Source of the DNA: Anaerolineae bacterium
Lineage (GTDB): Bacteria; Chloroflexota; Anaerolineae; Aggregatilineales; Phototrophicaceae
Length of the DNA: 64,000 nt
Reading direction: 5' to 3'
NCBI GenBank assembly: GCA_022820665.1
Contig: JAJEFB010000012.1
Span: forward strand, 1-64,000
Positions 43,815 to 51,888 of the stretch are shown piece after piece. Numbering within the stretch: the first letter of the stretch is position 1; every line of letters starts with the position of its first letter. The notes below the pieces were generated by a model, which worked only from the letters and a program-made list of their open reading frames with translations, did not search any database and was not told where the DNA came from. The position numbers were made by a program, and so were the translations under genes.

Positions 43815-44999
43815 CTAATGCGAAAGCGTAATTCTCCGGTTGTACATGTTCAAAATGAGCGAGGCGATCAAGCTGATAGTTAGATATACGAGCAAAATGA
43901 TCGTCAGCGTTTCCACGGCGCGCCCCGTGTTGTTCAATATCAACCCGCCCGTTATCGCGAAGAAGTCGGTGTAGCCGATCGCCAGCCCCAAGGATGTATT
44001 CTTGGTGAATCCGATGGCGTAGCTGATGAGTGGCGGGACGACAACGCGAATCGCTTGCGGCAGGATGATCAGCCGCATGATATTAAACGAGCTGAAACCC
44101 AGAGCGCGCGCCGCCTCGCGCTGGCCCCTGTCGACCGACAGTATGCCAGCTCTTACCGCCTCGGCGATGTAAGCGGCCGCGTAAATGACCAAGCCGAATA
44201 GCAAACCCCAGAATTCCAGGGAAACCGAGCCCCCGCCGCGGATATTGAAGCCCTTGAGCGCCGGCTTGGTGATCTCAAGCGGATCCGGCAGGATCACATA
44301 CCCGAGCACGGTCACAGCAAGCAGAATGACCAGGAACCACAAGGTGACCAGCGGCATACGCCCAGTGCGTTTCCCGTGTTGTCTCAGGAGGTATGCAACA
44401 AAGAGCGCCAGGGCAAAACCGCCTAGCAGAATCCAACGGTAGGTATACCAAGATTCCGTCGCTGTGCCCCAAGGGAAGAATAAGCCCCGATTGGCGATGT
44501 AAACAGGAAAGACGGGGTCGAAGAGAACGATGGCTTCCTGTACCCGTGGCAGTTTTAGGAAGATCGCTCGGTACCAAAAGATCAATAACAACAGTGGAGG
44601 AATGTTGCGAAACACGTTGATGTAAACCAAGGCGATCTTGCTGACGAGAAAGTTGGTCGACAAGCGCATGACGCCGATGAAAGTACCCAATATGGTCGCC
44701 AGGACAATGCCAGCGATCGACACTTTGAAGGTGTTCAGCAGGCCAACCAGCATGGCGCGGTGAATCGGGTCTGTTCGGGTGAATGCAATGGTGGACTCGC
44801 CCAGGTTGAAGCCCGCCGTATCATTGAGGAAGTCGTAGCTGATCGGCACTTCTTTTTGGGTGCGCAGGGCGGTCACCATGTTGCTGTATAAAAAAATCAA
44901 GACACCGGCGACCAGAGCGACGACGACGACCTGGTTGATGATCCGGAGAAAGCGTTCGTCTCTGTAGAGCGGCGTACTTGTCTGTTCTGCGTAAGCCAT
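43815..44999 (-). CDS. Amino-acid ABC transporter permease (AapQ type)
   Basis: A 394-residue permease whose C-terminal domain carries N-V-F-R-N-I-P-P-L-L-L-L, A-Y-I-A-E-A-V-R-A-G-I and the coupling loop A-A-R-A-L-G-F-S-S-F-N-I-M-R. The N-terminal R-D-E-R-F-L-R-I-I-N-Q segment is also typical of AapQ. The ATG at 44999 is preferred to one seven codons upstream, though neither has a strong ribosome-binding site. A transcription terminator lies between it and the binding-protein gene, so it is probably transcribed by readthrough. Confidence 0.9.
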   Translation of the reverse strand: MAYAEQTSTPLYRDERFLRIINQVVVVALVAGVLIFLYSNMVTALRTQKEVPISYDFLNDTAGFNLGESTIAFTRTDPIHRAMLVGLLNTFKVSIAGIVLATILGTFIGVMRLSTNFLVSKIALVYINVFRNIPPLLLLIFWYRAIFLKLPRVQEAIVLFDPVFPVYIANRGLFFPWGTATESWYTYRWILLGGFALALFVAYLLRQHGKRTGRMPLVTLWFLVILLAVTVLGYVILPDPLEITKPALKGFNIRGGGSVSLEFWGLLFGLVIYAAAYIAEAVRAGILSVDRGQREAARALGFSSFNIMRLIILPQAIRVVVPPLISYAIGFTKNTSLGLAIGYTDFFAITGGLILNNTGRAVETLTIILLVYLTISLIASLILNMYNRRITLSH

Positions 45000-45139
45000 G
45001 TACCGCACCAGGCTAAGCATGCAATGCTATAAGAGTGAATGTCGGATGAAAACAGCGTCTCGACATCAGAAGCCGGTCCGAGACTGTCTCAACAAATCCG
45101 GACGGCTACTACCATAGTTTAGCTTCGTTTTCATTGGAA

Positions 45140-45175
45140 AAGAAAAAGGAGAGTGGCGCGTGTGCGTCACTCTCC
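45140..45175 (-). terminator. Terminator/attenuator between AapJ-type and AapQ-type genes
   Basis: Read on the minus strand, GGAGAGTG and CACTCTCC form a perfect 8-bp outer stem with CGC/GCG pairing inside, directly followed by TTTTTCTTTTCC. This is a textbook intrinsic terminator placed eight bases after the binding-protein stop and well before the permeases. Partial readthrough would give much more binding protein than permease. Confidence 0.85.
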
Positions 45176-45183
45176 AATGCAGT

Positions 45184-46215
45184 CTAACGGAAGGGAGGCG
45201 CGTAGATTAAGCCACCGTCGGTCCACAGTGCGTTGGGTCCGCGCGACAAGTTAAGCGGAGACCCGGCGCCCAGGTTGCGATCGAACATTTCGCCATAGTT
45301 GCCGACCTGTTTAATCATCTGATAGACCCAGTCGCTTGGCAGGCCCAGCTTGCCGCCAAAATCGTCTTCGGTACCCAGCATGCGGCGGATGACCGGATCT
45401 TCGGAATCGAGGAAGCCATCGACATTCTCCGAAGTGATGCCGTATTCCTCGGCATTGATCAGCGCGAATGTGACCCACTGGATGATATCCAGCCATTGGT
45501 CATCGCCATTGCGCACTACGTGCGCCAGCGGCTCCTTGGAAATGGTGATATCCAGGACCATGTGTTCTTCCGGATTCGGGAAAGCGGTTGATGCATAGGA
45601 AGCCAAATAGCTTCTGTCCGTAGTGCGGACGTCGCAGCGACCTTCCAGATAGGTGTTCCAGGCTTCTTCATCGTCCTCGATTGGCAGCGGCGTGTATTCC
45701 AGGCCGCGAGCGGCGAAGGCATCGGCGATATTCAATTCGCTGGTCGTGCCCGGGTCGGTACAGATGGTGGCGCCGTCCAGTTCTTCGATGGTCGAAACGC
45801 CCAGGGATGTCGGGACCATCAGCCCCTGTCCGTCATAGAAGTAGATGACGGCGTATTGGGCGTTGTTGTCGGTATCGCGAGAAAGCGTCCAGGTGGTGGT
45901 TCTGTAGATGACATCACCCTCGCCGGTGGCCAGGAAAGTGAAGCGATCGGCAGAGCTGGCTGGCAGGATCTCGTGGGCAGCGGCATCCCCGAAGATCGCG
46001 GCCGCCGTTGCTCGGCAGAAGTCGGTATCAAATCCGGCGAAGTTGCCTTCCTCGTCGAGGAAGCCAAAACCCGGATATCCGGAATGGCTGATACAAATGA
46101 TGTGCCCACGCTCTTGCACCAGCTCCAGCGTCGATGCATCTTGCGCGTGAACCGACAAGGTAAGCGCAAGCAGAACGAAGACGCAAAGACAGAGTACACG
46201 GAATTTCTTGCTCAT
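45184..46215 (-). CDS. Amino-acid ABC transporter substrate-binding protein (AapJ type, family 3)
   Basis: A secreted 343-residue binding protein. The signal peptide ends S-V-H-A|Q-D-A without a lipobox. The mature start S-T-L-E-L-V-Q-E-R-G-H-I-I-C and G-F-L-D-E-E-G-N-F-A-G-F-D-T-D-F-C-R-A are family-3 hallmarks; the length and the later S-D-W-V-Y-Q-M-I-K-Q-V-G-N-Y-G-E-M-F-D-R segment are specific to the AapJ/BztA group. GGAGG six bases before the ATG sets the start, shortening a longer frame. It follows the two lyase genes and precedes the terminator at 45140-45175. Confidence 0.93.
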   Translation of the reverse strand: MSKKFRVLCLCVFVLLALTLSVHAQDASTLELVQERGHIICISHSGYPGFGFLDEEGNFAGFDTDFCRATAAAIFGDAAAHEILPASSADRFTFLATGEGDVIYRTTTWTLSRDTDNNAQYAVIYFYDGQGLMVPTSLGVSTIEELDGATICTDPGTTSELNIADAFAARGLEYTPLPIEDDEEAWNTYLEGRCDVRTTDRSYLASYASTAFPNPEEHMVLDITISKEPLAHVVRNGDDQWLDIIQWVTFALINAEEYGITSENVDGFLDSEDPVIRRMLGTEDDFGGKLGLPSDWVYQMIKQVGNYGEMFDRNLGAGSPLNLSRGPNALWTDGGLIYAPPFR

Positions 46216-46331
46216 TTTCTTCCTCCAATCGTCAAGAAGCTTTCCATTTGCGATATTCAATATGCTCCTCCAAGGACCTTGTATGCGTTCAGCGAATTTG
46301 CATTTGCCAAGCAGCGGCCCGGGCGGCCGAC

Positions 46332-47243
46332 TCAAGCGAGAACCGCTTCCGGATAGACGGGCGCGAGGGCCTGCAGCAGCTCGTCGTATTCTTCATCCGT
46401 GTAGGGTTCTACGGGTGAGCGGCAATTGCCAAATTCCAGCCCGCGCGCTCTCAGCGTGGCTTTGTTCACGGCTACCCAATGCGGCTTGGGATCGGCGAAG
46501 TTGTAGTAGTATACGTAGGGTGCCATCCGCTTCCAGATTTGTTCGCCCAGCTCGAAATCCCGATTGACGTGGATGGCATCATAAAGCTGAACGATCAGAT
46601 CCGGTATGACGCCCGGGATCGCCGCCAACCAGCCATCCGCGCCCGCCATCAGCGCTTCCCAGCCGGCAGTGTCGTGGCCGTATAGAACGCTTAAGCTGTC
46701 GCCACAGAGGTATTTGAGATAGGTCACGCGCGAGGGATCGCCATGGGCGGCTTTGATGCCGATGACCACGCCATCATCAACCAGCTCTTTGACCTGCTCA
46801 TTTGTGAGTTCATAGCCGGCTGCATACGGATTGTTGTAGAGGATGTAGGGCTGTCCGATGCCATCGGCGATTTTGCGCAGGTGCGTCATAGCTGATGAAA
46901 CGGGCAACTCGGATTGTGATTGCGGCAAGAGCACCAGATGCCCCGCGGCGCCAACATCCAGCGCCGCCTTACAGAGATCAATCTGCATTTGTGTGCCATA
47001 GTGTGTGGCGCCGGCGTAAACTGGCACGCGGCCCGCGGCTTGATCGACCGTCGCTTTGATGACCTGCATCCGCTCTTCTTCAGTAACGGAGTAAGGTTCG
47101 GAGGTACTTCCATTGGGCACCAAACCATGTACGCCCTCCTGGATGAGCCACTCCGCATAATCCTTGGTTTTGGCTAAATCCAGGCTGCCATCGCTGTTGA
47201 ACGCAGTAATCGTTGCGGGAATGACTCCCTTTGGCATTTCCAT
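46332..47243 (-). CDS. DapA/NanA-family lyase (dihydrodipicolinate synthase-like), copy A
   Basis: A 303-residue class I aldolase of the N-acetylneuraminate lyase family. The Schiff-base lysine lies in G-I-K-A-A-H-G-D and the catalytic tyrosine in I-L-Y-N-N-P-Y. The pyruvate-carboxylate loop reads G-S-T-S-E where DapA has G-T-T-G-E, so it is not an ordinary DapA. Members condense or cleave pyruvate-containing compounds or dehydrate sugar acids. It is a tandem paralog of the next gene upstream. Being in the amino-acid importer operon, it may cleave or dehydrate an oxo-acid intermediate. Confidence 0.88.
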   Translation of the reverse strand: MEMPKGVIPATITAFNSDGSLDLAKTKDYAEWLIQEGVHGLVPNGSTSEPYSVTEEERMQVIKATVDQAAGRVPVYAGATHYGTQMQIDLCKAALDVGAAGHLVLLPQSQSELPVSSAMTHLRKIADGIGQPYILYNNPYAAGYELTNEQVKELVDDGVVIGIKAAHGDPSRVTYLKYLCGDSLSVLYGHDTAGWEALMAGADGWLAAIPGVIPDLIVQLYDAIHVNRDFELGEQIWKRMAPYVYYYNFADPKPHWVAVNKATLRARGLEFGNCRSPVEPYTDEEYDELLQALAPVYPEAVLA

Positions 47244-47326
47244 TGCATTTCTTCCTTTGCATACTCTCGTTAATCAATTCTCGTGCGATATGGGCTCTGT
47301 GAAGTACTGCCCTGGCTATCCTCCTT

Positions 47327-48262
47327 TCACATGGGCTCTGCACTAATATCCGGATAAACTTGCATCAAGGTCGAACGCAGCAGGTCGCGTTCGCGCATCG
47401 ACATGCTGTAAGTGGGTCGCCGCGGCAAGCCGATATCCATACCCAGCATGCGCAGCGCTTCCTTGAAAACCTGCAACCAGTGCGGCGCTGGATTTTCGCC
47501 CTGTCTCTCATACATGAAATAGTAGGCGAGAGGCGCCATCCTGCTCCATACATCCTGCGCGCGCCGCAGGTCTTTCGCCTCAGACACAGCATCAAAGAGC
47601 GCTACAGACAGTTCCGGGATGATGTTGGGAATGCCGGACAGCCACCCGTCCGCGCCCGCCACAAATGCCTCCAGTGGCGCGTAGTCGTGCCCATACAAAG
47701 TGGAAAGCGAGTCGCCACACAGATACTTGAGATAGTTGACGCGCATGGGATCGCCGTGGGCGGACTTTACCGAATGGACGACGCCTTCTTCGACCAGGGA
47801 CTTGATCTGCGCGGGCGACAATTCGTATCCGGCGAACCAGGGATTGTTGTAGACCATGATCGGCTGGCCGACCGCCGCGGATATGTCTCGCAGATAATCG
47901 ATAGCGTCGTTGATGGTTGGCTGATAATAGAAAGGCAGCAGCACCATTAGACCATCCGCCCCAGCATCAATGGCCGCTTGGCTCAGGTCAATGGCTTGCC
48001 GCGTGGCATAGTGAATAATGCCGGCGAAGACCGGCACCCTCCGGGCAGCTTGTTCAACGACGGCTTTGATCACCAGCGCGCGCTCCGCATCGGTCATGGC
48101 GGCGCCTTCGCCGGTGCTGCCACAAGGCGCCAAGCCATGCACGCCTCGTTCGATCAGCCACTCGGCAAAAGCCTTGGTGCCGCCGATGTCTAGAGACTCA
48201 TCGCTGTTAAAGGCAGTCAGCATTGCGGGAATGACGCCGCGGGGAATACATTCGCTCATCAT
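47327..48262 (-). CDS. DapA/NanA-family lyase (dihydrodipicolinate synthase-like), copy B
   Basis: A 311-residue paralog of the downstream lyase. It has the Schiff-base lysine in S-V-K-S-A-H-G-D, the tyrosine in M-V-Y-N-N-P-W and the loop G-S-T-G-E-G. The two copies share the unusual L-K-Y-L-C-G-D-S-L-S-x-L-Y-G-H-D segment, showing a recent duplication, but differ in the loop that holds the substrate carboxylate. GAGGATAGT precedes the ATG. The cupin gene ends 12 bases upstream. The pair may form a heteromer or act on two related substrates. Confidence 0.88.
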   Translation of the reverse strand: MMSECIPRGVIPAMLTAFNSDESLDIGGTKAFAEWLIERGVHGLAPCGSTGEGAAMTDAERALVIKAVVEQAARRVPVFAGIIHYATRQAIDLSQAAIDAGADGLMVLLPFYYQPTINDAIDYLRDISAAVGQPIMVYNNPWFAGYELSPAQIKSLVEEGVVHSVKSAHGDPMRVNYLKYLCGDSLSTLYGHDYAPLEAFVAGADGWLSGIPNIIPELSVALFDAVSEAKDLRRAQDVWSRMAPLAYYFMYERQGENPAPHWLQVFKEALRMLGMDIGLPRRPTYSMSMRERDLLRSTLMQVYPDISAEPM

Positions 48263-48274
48263 ACTATCCTCATC

Positions 48275-48583
48275 TCAGCCGATTGCCGGCAATTTATTGG
48301 CAGCCTCGCCCAAAACATAATGCTTGCGGACCGGCTCTAGAATCTTCCAAGTGCAGGCTAGACCCTCTTCAAACGTGACCAGGTCGCCCTCGCCAAAGCT
48401 GACGGGCTCCCCACCATCCGGCGTCACTTGCACCTTGCCAGCCAGCAGATAGCAAACTTCCTTTTCCTCATAGAGCCAGTGATATTCAGAGGCTTCTTTC
48501 TCCCATATTGCCCAGGACGATACGCCCAGTTGGGAGAGCTGTGCGCCTGAAGGATTATGAAGGACTGTAATTTGGTCACTCAT
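48275..48583 (-). CDS. Small cupin-domain protein
   Basis: A 102-residue single-domain cupin of the cupin_3/EutQ-like type. The region E-Y-H-W-L-Y-E-E-K-E-V-C-Y-L-L-A-G-K-V holds the first cupin motif with one His, and G-E-G-D-L-V-T-F the second. Such proteins act as small isomerases, metal-binding accessory enzymes or sensors; the function here is unknown. The ATG at 48583 is chosen because an upstream one would run into the operator. It is the first gene of the minus-strand operon, 28 bases downstream of the palindrome at 48611-48634. Confidence 0.78.
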   Translation of the reverse strand: MSDQITVLHNPSGAQLSQLGVSSWAIWEKEASEYHWLYEEKEVCYLLAGKVQVTPDGGEPVSFGEGDLVTFEEGLACTWKILEPVRKHYVLGEAANKLPAIG

Positions 48584-48610
48584 CAATTCGCTCGTTTTCC
48601 GTCTAGTATG

Positions 48611-48634
48611 TAACATATTACATGCAATATGTTA
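48611..48634. promoter_or_regulatory. Operator palindrome of the GntR-type regulator
   Basis: TAACATATT and AATATGTTA form a perfect 9+9 bp inverted repeat around ACATGC. It lies between the divergent cupin operon and the GntR-type gene, close to the cupin start where it could overlap that promoter. The size and A+T-rich symmetry are typical of GntR-family operators, so repression of both directions by the adjacent regulator is the simple reading. Confidence 0.75.
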
Positions 48635-48815
48635 TCATGATTATAGTGATCATTTTGAGAATGTCAAGCATTTGGTCCTGTCCCAGATATCTTGATTATC
48701 AATCACGCATGCGCAAGGACGTAGAGGCTGCCTAGCTTGAACGCTCAAGCACAGAGCAATTTGCGCTTGCTGATATAGGGATGACAGACCAAAATTAGCG
48801 CAGGAGGTCACTTTA

Positions 48816-49499
48816 ATGTCGACAAGCGAAAGAATACAAATTGGGTCCTTGACAACCGAGTGCTACTCCCGCCTCAAGGATGACATTCTCAACAAGCGGA
48901 TAAGCTGGGGCCAGAAGCTCAACGTAACGGAATTGACCGCGCGTTTTGGCATCAGCCGCTCGCCGGTAGTCAAAGCCATCGAGCGACTTTCCCACGAGGG
49001 CTTGGTCCAGATCATCCCCAACCGCGGCAGTTTCGTATCAGCCCCTACAAAGCGCGATATCGTAGAAATCGCGCAAGTGCGCATTGCCTTCGAATCAATG
49101 GCTTGCGAGCTGGCTTTTCGTCGCGACAAAAGCGCTCTTTTGAACAACCAGGAACAAAATGAAGCGCCAATTGTCGAGTGCGAACGCAAAGGAGAAGCGA
49201 TCCCGGCAGACGTCTGGTTCACTTACGACAGAGATTTCCACAGGATTTTCGCTGAGGTTGCGCGTAACAGTCGACTGCTCGATATCTATGAACAGGTTCG
49301 CAGTCAAATCGAGCTCTTTCGCGTTTTTTATGGCGAAAGCGATGCCTTGCGCGCGCTCGAATTGCACCGCGAAATCCTGGCATTGCTCCGACAAGATCAG
49401 CTTGGCGACGCGTTAAAGATTCTGCGGCTTCACATAGAAGAGGTTTGCCAGCAAACCATAGATGACTTTCAGCGAGCGATGACTGAAATGAGCCAATGA
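48816..49499 (+). CDS. GntR-family transcriptional regulator (FadR/FCD subfamily)
   Basis: A 227-residue regulator. The N-terminal winged helix includes L-N-V-T-E-L-T-A-R-F-G-I-S-R-S-P-V-V-K-A-I-E-R-L (about 35-58) and R-G-S-F-V at the wing. The C-terminal FCD domain shows D-R-D-F-H, L-E-L-H-R-E and L-R-L-H-I-E-E, the Asp/His metal-binding pattern used to sense carboxylic acids. AGGAGGT lies eight bases before the ATG. Divergent placement next to the twelve-gene amino-acid operon and the palindrome at 48611 indicate local control, with an organic-acid intermediate as the likely effector. Confidence 0.93.
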   Translation: MSTSERIQIGSLTTECYSRLKDDILNKRISWGQKLNVTELTARFGISRSPVVKAIERLSHEGLVQIIPNRGSFVSAPTKRDIVEIAQVRIAFESMACELAFRRDKSALLNNQEQNEAPIVECERKGEAIPADVWFTYDRDFHRIFAEVARNSRLLDIYEQVRSQIELFRVFYGESDALRALELHREILALLRQDQLGDALKILRLHIEEVCQQTIDDFQRAMTEMSQ

Positions 49500-49827
49500 T
49501 CCTGGCTGTGGATACCCAACATGCGCCGGCACTGACTACCGGCAGCCATTATGATTACTGAAATTGATAAGCCCCGTTTTACCCACTGCCCTTAGCAAGC
49601 GTTGCAAAATTCGCGCGAAAACGGACATTTCAGCTTTGCGTATCCTGGCTTAAGCGCTTCAGTGAAGGTAACCAGATGTACCAGTGGCGATAATCATCAT
49701 GGATTTACCCATTTTCCTAGAACTTTGACACACTACCGCATTGCCGGCACCCCGTTTTTTGACAAGCCGTTGACGGAAGCAGTAAAATACCGCTGACGCA
49801 AATAAATCGATTTAACAGTATTGGAGA
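49500..49827. other. Intergenic region with promoter for the binding protein at 49834
   Basis: No gene is visible in these 328 bases. A sigma70-like promoter is at 49759-49788. A weak inverted repeat (GCCGG/CCGGC near 49527) follows the regulator gene but is not a convincing terminator. Confidence 0.5.
49759..49788 (+). promoter_or_regulatory. Sigma70-type promoter
   Basis: A perfect TTGACA at 49759-49764 is followed after 18 bases by TAAAAT at 49783-49788. The predicted start near 49795 leaves about 40 bases of leader before the ATG at 49834. It would drive the binding-protein gene and perhaps the downstream sulfatase and transporter genes. Confidence 0.6.
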
Positions 49828-49833
49828 ATGCTC

Positions 49834-51774
49834 ATGAAAAACTTGCTTAGGTTTTCACTCTTCGCTCTTGTACTGAGCCTCGCGTTGGGGACGGCCGGGG
49901 CGCAAGACATGATGTACGGTGAAGCGCCAATGCTGGCCGCTCTGGTCGAGGCTGGCGAATTGCCGCCGGTGGAGGAACGCCTGCCAGCGGATCCACTCGT
50001 GATAAGTCCCTATGAGCGCATCGGGGACTACGGCGGTGAATGGCGCTCGGCTATGGTTGGCGGCTTGGATCACATTTGGATGATCCGGCTGATGGCTTAT
50101 GAGAATCTTATTCGCTTCACACCCGATTGGTCGGGTCTGATGCCGGGCGTCGCCAAGTCATTCTCGGCGAACGCGGAGGCAACGGAGTTCACATTTGAAT
50201 TGCGCGAGGGTTTGCGCTGGTCGGATGGCGCTCCTTTCACAGCCGACGATATTACCTTCTGGTACGACGATGTCCTGAGGAACGAAGACTTGACGCCGAC
50301 AATCGCTACCTGGCTGATCTCCGGCGGTGAGCCGCTGACGGTTGAGAAGGTGGACGACTTTACGGTGAAGTTCTCCTTCGCTACGCCCAATGGTTTGTTC
50401 CTGCAGAACTTGGCGTCGATTCTCGGCTGTGGACCAACCAGCTATCCGCGCCACTACCTGGAGCCTTTCCACAAAGACTACGCTGATGACATTGACGCTC
50501 TGGTTGAAGAGGCCGGCGCTAGCGATTGGGTCGAGCTTTTCCAATCCAAGGGTGGCGTAGAGCCATGCTTCTGGACCAATACCAGCTTCTGGCAGACGAC
50601 GGAAATCCCCACCATGCACGCCTGGAGGCTGACGTCGACTTACGGCGGCGGCGCCGGTCGCGTCGAAGCCGAGCGCAATCCTTATTACTACAAGACCGAC
50701 CCCGAGGGCAATCAGTTGCCATACATCGATCGAATGGTCTTCGACCAGCTTGAGGATAGCGAAACCCTGCTCCTCCAAGTTCTCAACGGCGATATCGACA
50801 TGATGGCGCGCCACTTTAACTCGGCGGCAAACCGACCGATCGTCTACGACAATCGCGAGTCGGGCGGCTACTACGCATACGGCGTGGTCGGTGAAGACGC
50901 CAACATGACGGCGCTGGCGATCAACCTCACGCATTTGGATCCGGTCAAACGCGAGATCTTCCAGAACAAAGACTTCCGCATCGGCCTCTCACATGCCATC
51001 AACCGCCAGGAAATCGTCGACATCGTTTACCTCGGTCGAGGCGAGCCAAGGCAGATAGCGCCACAGGCGGATTCGCCCTTCTATGATGAAGAATTCGCCC
51101 ACCAATACACTGAATACAGCGTCGAGCTTGCGAACGAGCACCTGGACAAGGCTGGCTACACCGACCGCGATGCTGAGGGTTATCGCTTGGGTCCGGACGG
51201 CAATCGCATCAGCATCGTCGTGGAAGCGGGTGATCTGTTCGGCCGCGGTTGGCCCGATGTGCTGGAGTTGATCCAAGGCTACTGGGGAGCAGTGGGTATT
51301 CAAATGGAACCCCGCATCATCGACCGCTCGCTGCTGGTCTCCCGCAAGGTCAACAGCGAACACGACGCCACTATTTGGGGCGCCTCCGGCGGGCTAGATG
51401 TATACCTGACGCCGATTTGGTACTTCCCCTCTGATCCGGTCGAGAGCGCCTACGCCCCATTGTGGACAAAATGGTATTTCGACCCCGAAACCGGCGAGGA
51501 ACCACCCGAAGCCGCACAGCAGCAGATGGAACTCTTCGACCAGATCAAAGCCACTGGCGATTTCGACCTGCAAGCCGAGCTGATGGCGGAACTGCTGGCG
51601 ATCGCAAAAGAAGAGTTCTATGTAATGGGCATCAACTCGAGCCCGGGAGGGTACGGCATCGCCAAGAACTACTTCCGAAACGTACCGGCGACATCGACGG
51701 GATCTTGGAAGTTCCCCTGGCCGGCGCCGATCAATACGACCCTGTTCTTCATCGAAGAGGGCGCGCAGCAGTAA
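49834..51774 (+). CDS. Large ABC transporter substrate-binding protein, family 5
   Basis: A secreted 646-residue binding protein, about 100 residues longer than ordinary dipeptide-binding proteins. The signal peptide ends G-T-A-G-A|Q-D without a lipobox. Family-5 motifs: F-T-F-E-L-R-E-G-L-R-W-S-D-G, T-A-D-D-I-T-F-W-Y-D-D, and P-Y-Y-Y-K-T-D-P-E-G-N-Q-L-P-Y-I-D. The last one and the length mark the subgroup found with oligosaccharide importers of the Dpp type. GGAG seven bases before ATG 49834 favours it over an ATG two codons earlier. With the DppBCDF genes downstream it likely binds an oligosaccharide. Confidence 0.9.
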   Translation: MKNLLRFSLFALVLSLALGTAGAQDMMYGEAPMLAALVEAGELPPVEERLPADPLVISPYERIGDYGGEWRSAMVGGLDHIWMIRLMAYENLIRFTPDWSGLMPGVAKSFSANAEATEFTFELREGLRWSDGAPFTADDITFWYDDVLRNEDLTPTIATWLISGGEPLTVEKVDDFTVKFSFATPNGLFLQNLASILGCGPTSYPRHYLEPFHKDYADDIDALVEEAGASDWVELFQSKGGVEPCFWTNTSFWQTTEIPTMHAWRLTSTYGGGAGRVEAERNPYYYKTDPEGNQLPYIDRMVFDQLEDSETLLLQVLNGDIDMMARHFNSAANRPIVYDNRESGGYYAYGVVGEDANMTALAINLTHLDPVKREIFQNKDFRIGLSHAINRQEIVDIVYLGRGEPRQIAPQADSPFYDEEFAHQYTEYSVELANEHLDKAGYTDRDAEGYRLGPDGNRISIVVEAGDLFGRGWPDVLELIQGYWGAVGIQMEPRIIDRSLLVSRKVNSEHDATIWGASGGLDVYLTPIWYFPSDPVESAYAPLWTKWYFDPETGEEPPEAAQQQMELFDQIKATGDFDLQAELMAELLAIAKEEFYVMGINSSPGGYGIAKNYFRNVPATSTGSWKFPWPAPINTTLFFIEEGAQQ

Positions 51775-51815
51775 AGCGATCGCTGGACGGGACCGCTTGC
51801 AAAATGTAAATGTAG

Positions 51816-51841
51816 GGGCGTCACGGCGTGGCGCCCATTTT
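51816..51841 (+). terminator. Hairpin with T-rich tail after the large binding protein
   Basis: GGGCGTCAC (51816-51824) pairs with GTGGCGCCC (51828-51836) over a three-base loop with one G-T pair, followed by ATTTTCT. It lies between the binding-protein and sulfatase genes and may act as a partial terminator within the operon. Confidence 0.65.
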
Positions 51842-51888
51842 CTAACCAACCGGGCGCTTCAGCGAAAGGCCCCTGCAGCTTTCATAGA

